Of a stretch of 9,288 bases of DNA, positions 5,617 to 9,288 are shown piece by piece. The stretch is from Rhodoferax sp. Its GTDB lineage: Bacteria > Pseudomonadota > Gammaproteobacteria > Burkholderiales > Burkholderiaceae_C. Location: NCBI GenBank assembly GCA_020048255.1, contig JAIFMR010000146.1, positions 1-9,288 of the forward strand, in the 5' to 3' direction. The notes below the pieces were generated by a model, which did not search any database, was not told the origin of the DNA, and worked only from the letters and a program-made list of their open reading frames with translations. Within the stretch, counting starts at the first letter, position 1; the number at the start of each line of letters is the position of its first letter. The translations under genes were made by a program, and so were the position numbers.

Positions 5617-7731
5617 TTAATGCGTCATTTTGGTGCAAGGCAGCAGGATGTCGTAGCTGGTGCCCATGGCGCTTGCCTTGAATTTCAGGTGACCCCGCAT
5701 CTTGTCCACCAATTGGTTCATCAGACCCAGGCTCAGGCTGGGTTTGTCGTCGCTGCGGCGTCTGGCGGGCTCATACAGCTGCGCCTGAATGGCTTGGGTC
5801 GAACCTGCACCGGAATCAGAAACACTGAGCGATGTGAACATGGCGCCATCCCGTTGCACCAGCATGCCACCGTTGATGACGATTTCGCCCCCGTCAGCCA
5901 TGTTGTCACAGGCGTTTTTGACCAAAATCAGCACGATTTGTTGAATCATTTCACGCGATCCATGTACCAAAGTCGCTCTTTCAGCCAGCTGACACCGCAG
6001 TTCGATGTTGCCGGGGACAAACTGGCTGTCGCCCATCAATTGCACCATGTCTCTGACAGCCACACACAGGTCGACAGAACCTAACGGGGCAGCCTGTGAG
6101 GCGCCAGAAAACTCATCGACCAGGCTGCGCACCCGCGTCACTTCTTCTCCGGCCTTTGCCAGAACCTCGTTGACCGGTTCCTGGCGACCTAATTTGTGGT
6201 CGATGTCATCCAGGCAGGTTTGGATGACGCCCATGGGTGGGCCAACCTCCATCGCCATTTGCTTGAGCTCGATCTGCTGTTCCTGTTTGGAGATCAGCAC
6301 TTGAGCGGCCCGTACCTTTTCGGCCTGACGGCGCCGTGACAGGGCCACCCCAGCGTAGAAACCAAAGGCCTGCAACATCACAGTCTGGTCTTTGACGTGC
6401 TGGTGCATGTCGGCAGGCACGGCGGCAAACAGCACACCCAGACAGCGTCCGGCGGTACTCAGTGGCACCAGCACCAGCTCCTGGGTGTTCATGATGTCAA
6501 ACAAGGCCAGGGCTGACGAGTGGTCGCGCCGCGCAAACACCACACGGCGCTGGGTCACGCACTCGGTCATGGCAGGGTGGCTTGACACTTCCAGCAAGAG
6601 TTGCGCTGCTGCGCGATGGCGTTCGTTCAGAGACGCTGGTGCCAGCTTTTGCTGGTCTTCTCGGGTCAGCATGATGAGGCTGTCTTCGAGCTGCAGCAAG
6701 GCACAGGCGTGCTGGCGCAGCATGTTCAGGGCTTCGCGGGTGCTGTTCAGGCCAATGAGTGTCATGGCCATTTCATTGAGCACACTGCGGTCAAACACGT
6801 CTTGCGCGAGTTGCTTCTGCGCTGCATCCATTGCTGGCAGCTCGGGCAATTTCGGCGCTGCCACGGCTGCGGGCTGATGGTCAGCCGACGAAATATCAAT
6901 GCCCAGGTCACGGGCGATTTGAGCCACCTGCACGGCTGCCTGCTGTGTGATGGTGATCAAATCGGCTGGCGCCAAGTCTTGCTCGCAGACAAATTGCTCG
7001 GCGGCATCAGCATCGCCCAAGGGCAGTGCGGCCAGGCGGTGTGCCAGATGCAGCGTGCGGGTCAAGGGCTGGGCTTCGGGCAGGCGGGTCGCATCCACAT
7101 GGTGATACAACACGCTGTCAATGATGTCACTGCTCAGGCGCCAGCGGCCCAGCAACCAAGCCCCGGCTTCGGTGTGGGCAATTTCAAGGCGTTGTTGCTC
7201 CAAATCACACAAGGCGCTGTCGTCTGTGACGCCAAACAGGGTGTGGCAATGTTCCGGTGCAGCCGCCAGCAGGGCCAAGCGACCCACGTCGTGCAGCAAG
7301 CCAGCCAGGTAAGCCGATTCGGCGGGCCCGTTGTCGAGTCGGTCCGCCAGGTCGCGGGCGATCAGCGCCACGGTCAGGCTGTGCTTCCAGAAGGCGCTCA
7401 TGTCTGAGCCGCTGGCCTGTTTGAAGCCGCTGAAAGCCTGCAGCACTGACTCACTCATGACCAAGACCTTGATCAGTGACGTACCCAATCGGTTGGTGGC
7501 TTGCAACAGAGTCAGTTCGTGCGTGCCACTGGTGTGGTATGCCGCGCTGTTGGCAATGGACAGCACCTTGGCCGTGATGGCGGGGTCGCTGGCAATCAGA
7601 TGCGACAACTCAGTCATGCCCACATCGTCAGACTGGCACAGGTGCAGCAGCTTGAGCAAAGTCTGTGGTGGGCTGGGCAGGCGAGCAACCAGCAGGCGGT
7701 TTCGGATGTCTTGGACGAGAGGTGTATTCAC
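5617..7731 (-). CDS. HDOD-GAF-histidine-kinase-like protein, predicted pseudokinase
   Basis: A 704-residue paralogue of the downstream kinase with the same layout: HDOD (about 14-211, with LAGLLHDVGR at H147-D148, H186 and YHH at 209-211), an Ala/Pro linker (about 282-302), GAF (about 325-467), a helical and probably coiled-coil connector (about 467-492), a HisKA-like region and an HATPase-like region (about 590-698). By my count 44 of the first 65 residues are identical to the paralogue. The H-box instead reads QMAMEVGPPMGV: M494 (codon 6250-6252) replaces the phospho-His and the Asn pair is gone. The N-box Asn (N606) and the G1 box DSGAG remain, but the G2 glycines are replaced (SLSLGL). 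ATP binding may be weak and His phosphorylation should be impossible. The start is GTG at 7731-7729, supported by the conserved N-terminus. It is probably the first gene of the signalling cluster and is divergent from tex. It may be a sensor or regulatory partner of the intact kinase. Confidence 0.93.
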   Translation of the reverse strand: MNTPLVQDIRNRLLVARLPSPPQTLLKLLHLCQSDDVGMTELSHLIASDPAITAKVLSIANSAAYHTSGTHELTLLQATNRLGTSLIKVLVMSESVLQAFSGFKQASGSDMSAFWKHSLTVALIARDLADRLDNGPAESAYLAGLLHDVGRLALLAAAPEHCHTLFGVTDDSALCDLEQQRLEIAHTEAGAWLLGRWRLSSDIIDSVLYHHVDATRLPEAQPLTRTLHLAHRLAALPLGDADAAEQFVCEQDLAPADLITITQQAAVQVAQIARDLGIDISSADHQPAAVAAPKLPELPAMDAAQKQLAQDVFDRSVLNEMAMTLIGLNSTREALNMLRQHACALLQLEDSLIMLTREDQQKLAPASLNERHRAAAQLLLEVSSHPAMTECVTQRRVVFARRDHSSALALFDIMNTQELVLVPLSTAGRCLGVLFAAVPADMHQHVKDQTVMLQAFGFYAGVALSRRRQAEKVRAAQVLISKQEQQIELKQMAMEVGPPMGVIQTCLDDIDHKLGRQEPVNEVLAKAGEEVTRVRSLVDEFSGASQAAPLGSVDLCVAVRDMVQLMGDSQFVPGNIELRCQLAERATLVHGSREMIQQIVLILVKNACDNMADGGEIVINGGMLVQRDGAMFTSLSVSDSGAGSTQAIQAQLYEPARRRSDDKPSLSLGLMNQLVDKMRGHLKFKASAMGTSYDILLPCTKMTH

Positions 7732-7742
7732 GATGCGTCCAT
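7728..7742 (-). other. Four-codon mini-ORF whose stop overlaps the GTG start of the pseudokinase gene
   Basis: On the minus strand, ATG GAC GCA TCG TGA begins at 7742. AAGGAC (7752-7747) precedes it by 4 bases, a better-placed Shine-Dalgarno-like element than anything serving the GTG at 7731-7729. The TGA shares bases with that GTG (GTGA). Translation of the four codons could deliver ribosomes to the GTG by termination-reinitiation. A chance arrangement is quite possible because the ORF is so short. Confidence 0.3.
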
Positions 7743-7972
7743 TTTTGTCCTTGCATTTTGCCTTGTCGAGGCGCGCTATCGTAATAAACGTAAGTAAATG
7801 TTACTGGGGTGCTGGTGCCCGGTCGCCTGACCCAATCACCGAACCTTGAAGTTGTTAGCCATTTTCGGGGCTGTCGATGTGTGGACGCTGCATTTGGCGT
7901 CTGGGCCTGTGGCACACTCGCGGCCTTCTCAAGCGCTTGAGTCGCAGGGTGTCACAGGAATATCAGAGGAAT
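7732..7972. other. 241-bp divergent intergenic region between the signalling cluster and tex
   Basis: This region must hold the control signals for both outward-facing units. It contains the mini-ORF next to the GTG start on the minus side, an AT-rich stretch at about 7781-7804 bounded by GTAA and TTAC, a weak 5-bp hairpin (GACGC 7884-7888, GCGTC 7897-7901), and a perfect palindrome at 7928-7941. I could not place a good sigma-70 promoter in either direction. No tRNA or recognisable riboswitch is seen. Confidence 0.6.
7928..7941. repeat. Perfect 14-bp palindrome upstream of tex
   Basis: CTCAAGCGCTTGAG is its own reverse complement with no spacer and ends 31 bp before the tex ATG. The absence of a loop suits a dimeric DNA-binding protein better than an RNA hairpin. 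It could be an operator for tex, or part of a degraded interspersed palindromic repeat. The position is certain; the function is inference. Confidence 0.5.
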
Positions 7973-7974
7973 AT
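7956..7974 (+). promoter_or_regulatory. tex ribosome-binding region with duplicated AGGAATAT
   Basis: AGGAATAT occurs at 7956-7963 and again at 7967-7974, the second copy running into the ATG at 7973. The nearer AGAGGA (7965-7970) sits only 2 bases from the start codon and the farther AGGA is 13 bases away, so neither has ideal spacing. The start is still preferred because the protein then aligns from its first residues with the Tex family. Confidence 0.5.
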
Positions 7975-9288
7975 GCAAAAAATCATCGCGCAGATTGCGC
8001 AAGAAATCCGGGTGCAAGAGCGCCAGGTGGCAGCGGCTGTGGAACTGCTGGACAGCGGTGCAACGGTTCCCTTCATTGCCCGCTATCGCAAAGAGGCCAC
8101 CGCCGGGCTGGACGACATCCAGTTGCGTGAACTGGAGGCGCGCCTGGCTTACCTGCGCGATCTGCGTGACCGCCGTACATCCATCATCCAAAATATAGAA
8201 GAGCAGGGCAAGATGACCCCGGCCTTGCTGGCGGCCTTGGTGGCCGCGCCCACCAAACAGGAATTGGAAGATCTGTACCTGCCTTATAAGCAAAAACGCC
8301 GCACCAAAGGGCAAATTGCCCGCGAGGCTGGCTTGGAGCCCCTGGCTGACAGGCTGTTTGCAGACCCGTCGCTGGATCCGGCCGCTGAAGCCCAGGCTTT
8401 TGTGAAATCCGAAAAAAACGAAGCGGGCGACGACTTCACCACGCTACCGGCGGTGCTGGACGGTGTGCGCGACATCTTGAGCGAACGCTGGGCCGAAGAT
8501 GCTGGGCTGGTGCAAGACCTGCGTGAATGGCTGTGGGCCGAGGGTCTGTTCAAGAGCCGCCTGATGGAGGGCAAGGACGAGAACAACGCCGACGTGGCCA
8601 AGTTTCGAGACTATTTTGACTATGACGAACCGATCGGTCGGGTGCCGTCGCACCGCGCTCTGGCGGTGTTTCGTGGGCGCAGCCTGGAGATCCTGGAAGC
8701 CAAGCTGGTGTTGCCCGAGCCGCCTGAAGCTGCGTTGACGGAATCTGCATCAAAGGAACCTCTAGCCCAGGTAGCGCAAGTGCAAGGAGCTATCAAAGGA
8801 AGAGCAAAGCCCGTGGTGTCACTGGCGGAAGGTCGCATCGCTTTGAAGCTGGGCTGGAGCCACCGAGGCCGCTCGGCAGATGATCTGATCCGCAAATGTG
8901 TCGCCTGGACCTGGCGCGTCAAGCTCAGCCTGTCCACCGAGCGTGACCTGTTCACGCGTCTGCGTGAGGCCTCTGAAAAAGTAGCCATCAAGGTATTTGC
9001 CGACAACCTGCGTGACTTGTTACTGGCAGCACCGGCGGGCCCGCGTGTGGTGCTGGGGCTGGACCCGGGCATTCGCACCGGCGTGAAGGTGGCGGTGGTG
9101 GATGCCACGGGCAAGCTGGTGGACACCAGCACGGTCTACCCGCACGAGCCGCGCAAGGACTGGGAAGGTTCCTTGCACATCCTGGCCAAGCTGTGTGACA
9201 AGCATGGCGTGAATCTGATCGCGATTGGTAACGGCACCGCCAGCCGCGAAACCGACAAACTCGCCGCCGACCTCATCAAAATGATGGC
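7973..9288 (+). CDS. tex: Tex family transcription accessory / RNA-binding protein, 3'-truncated by the window
   Basis: The first 438 codons of a protein normally near 770-800 residues; the frame is still open at the window end. Tex (YhgF in E. coli) is a conserved cytosolic nucleic-acid-binding protein linked to transcription. Visible signatures in order: TVPFIARYRKEATAGLDD (about 30-47), ELEDLYLPYKQKRRTKGQIA, GLEPLADRL, KFRDYFDYDEPI, VPSHRALAVFRGR, AWTWRVKL, NLRDLLLAAPAGPR, then the YqgF RNase-H-like domain starting near 358 with LGLDPGIRTGVKVAVVDATG (Asp364) and AIGNGTASRET. The helix-hairpin-helix and S1 domains would lie beyond the window. Between LVLPEPPE and AEGRIALKLGW there are roughly 23 more residues than in E. 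coli; the coding DNA there resembles an interspersed repeat. The gene is divergent from the signalling cluster, and I see no functional link between them. Confidence 0.95.
   Translation, partial: MQKIIAQIAQEIRVQERQVAAAVELLDSGATVPFIARYRKEATAGLDDIQLRELEARLAYLRDLRDRRTSIIQNIEEQGKMTPALLAALVAAPTKQELEDLYLPYKQKRRTKGQIAREAGLEPLADRLFADPSLDPAAEAQAFVKSEKNEAGDDFTTLPAVLDGVRDILSERWAEDAGLVQDLREWLWAEGLFKSRLMEGKDENNADVAKFRDYFDYDEPIGRVPSHRALAVFRGRSLEILEAKLVLPEPPEAALTESASKEPLAQVAQVQGAIKGRAKPVVSLAEGRIALKLGWSHRGRSADDLIRKCVAWTWRVKLSLSTERDLFTRLREASEKVAIKVFADNLRDLLLAAPAGPRVVLGLDPGIRTGVKVAVVDATGKLVDTSTVYPHEPRKDWEGSLHILAKLCDKHGVNLIAIGNGTASRETDKLAADLIKMM
8749..8800 (+). repeat. Interspersed-repeat-like insertion inside tex
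   Basis: ATCAAAGGA occurs at 8749-8757 and 8792-8800. Between them lie TAGC (8763-8766) and GCTA (8789-8792) in inverted orientation around GCGCAAGTGCAAGG. Read on the minus strand, the segment starts TTTGATAGCTCCTTGCACTTGCG and later reads GGGCTAGAGG. This resembles from memory a short repeat common between genes in Comamonadaceae (TTGATAGCTGCTTGCGC ... GGGCTAGAG). It is in frame and coincides with the extra Tex residues. The repeat identity rests on recall and was not searched. Confidence 0.5.

Noticed and set aside
5569..6084. Open frame of 171 codons on the + strand starting in the gap between the kinase genes
   Set aside because: Most of it is antisense to the kinase-like C-terminus of the pseudokinase, it has no family resemblance, and the short non-overlapping start is not a convincing gene.
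6601..7407. Long open frame of 268 codons on the + strand
   Set aside because: It lies entirely opposite the HDOD-GAF pseudokinase gene, has no recognisable domain and a Gln/His/Cys-rich composition typical of an antisense frame in GC-rich DNA.
7628..7915. Minus-strand frame overlapping the start of the pseudokinase gene
   Set aside because: It runs in a different frame across the conserved HDOD N-terminus and has no recognisable domain; the alignment of the two paralogues fixes the real frame.
7952..8314. Minus-strand open frame opposite the start of tex
   Set aside because: Tex is unmistakable on the + strand here, and the antisense frame has no family resemblance.

Overview
The window looks like a chromosomal segment from a betaproteobacterium, most likely Burkholderiales and probably Comamonadaceae (Rhodoferax, Polaromonas or Acidovorax type). 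The evidence is the GC-rich codon use, the family resemblance of the Tex and short-chain dehydrogenase (SDR) proteins, and a short repeat inside tex that resembles one I recall from Comamonadaceae genomes. Species cannot be fixed from the sequence alone. I see no rRNA, tRNA, CRISPR array, transposase or phage gene.

Layout: (a) 1-545 (+) is the 3' part of an SDR-family gene whose catalytic region is eroded. It overlaps by 4 bp (ATGA) with (b) 542-1057 (+), an ElaA-type GNAT acetyltransferase. (c) 7731 down to 1058 (-) is a three-gene signalling cluster of about 6.7 kb. In transcription order it holds an HDOD-GAF-histidine-kinase-like protein that has lost its phospho-accepting His (7731-5617), a 216-bp gap, a paralogous HDOD-GAF-histidine kinase with an intact H-box (5400-3274), and, overlapping it by 4 bp, a REC-PAS-GGDEF-EAL response regulator (3277-1058). 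(d) 7732-7972 is a divergent intergenic region. (e) 7973 to the end (+) is the 5' part of tex, encoding a conserved RNA-binding transcription accessory protein; it carries a lineage-specific in-frame insertion.

The signalling cluster is the noteworthy part. Neither kinase-like protein shows a signal peptide or membrane segment, so both should be cytosolic. Each joins an HDOD domain, with its HD metal-type residues still present, to a GAF sensor and a kinase core. One kinase core looks competent. The other has Met in place of the H-box His and has lost the G2-box glycines. The competent kinase is translationally coupled to a regulator with a complete phospho-receiver, a GGDEF domain with an atypical AGDEF signature but an intact RxxD inhibitory site, and an EAL domain with every catalytic signature I looked for. 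The simplest model, which is inference, is as follows. The kinase and pseudokinase act together, perhaps as a heterodimer or with the pseudokinase as a sensor-modulator. They control phosphorylation of a c-di-GMP phosphodiesterase, so that soluble signals lower c-di-GMP.

The operon ends exactly against elaA: the two opposing stop codons form the palindrome TGATCA with no intergenic base. The divergent region before tex contains a perfect 14-bp palindrome. A 4-codon mini-ORF also sits there, and its stop overlaps the GTG start of the first signalling gene.
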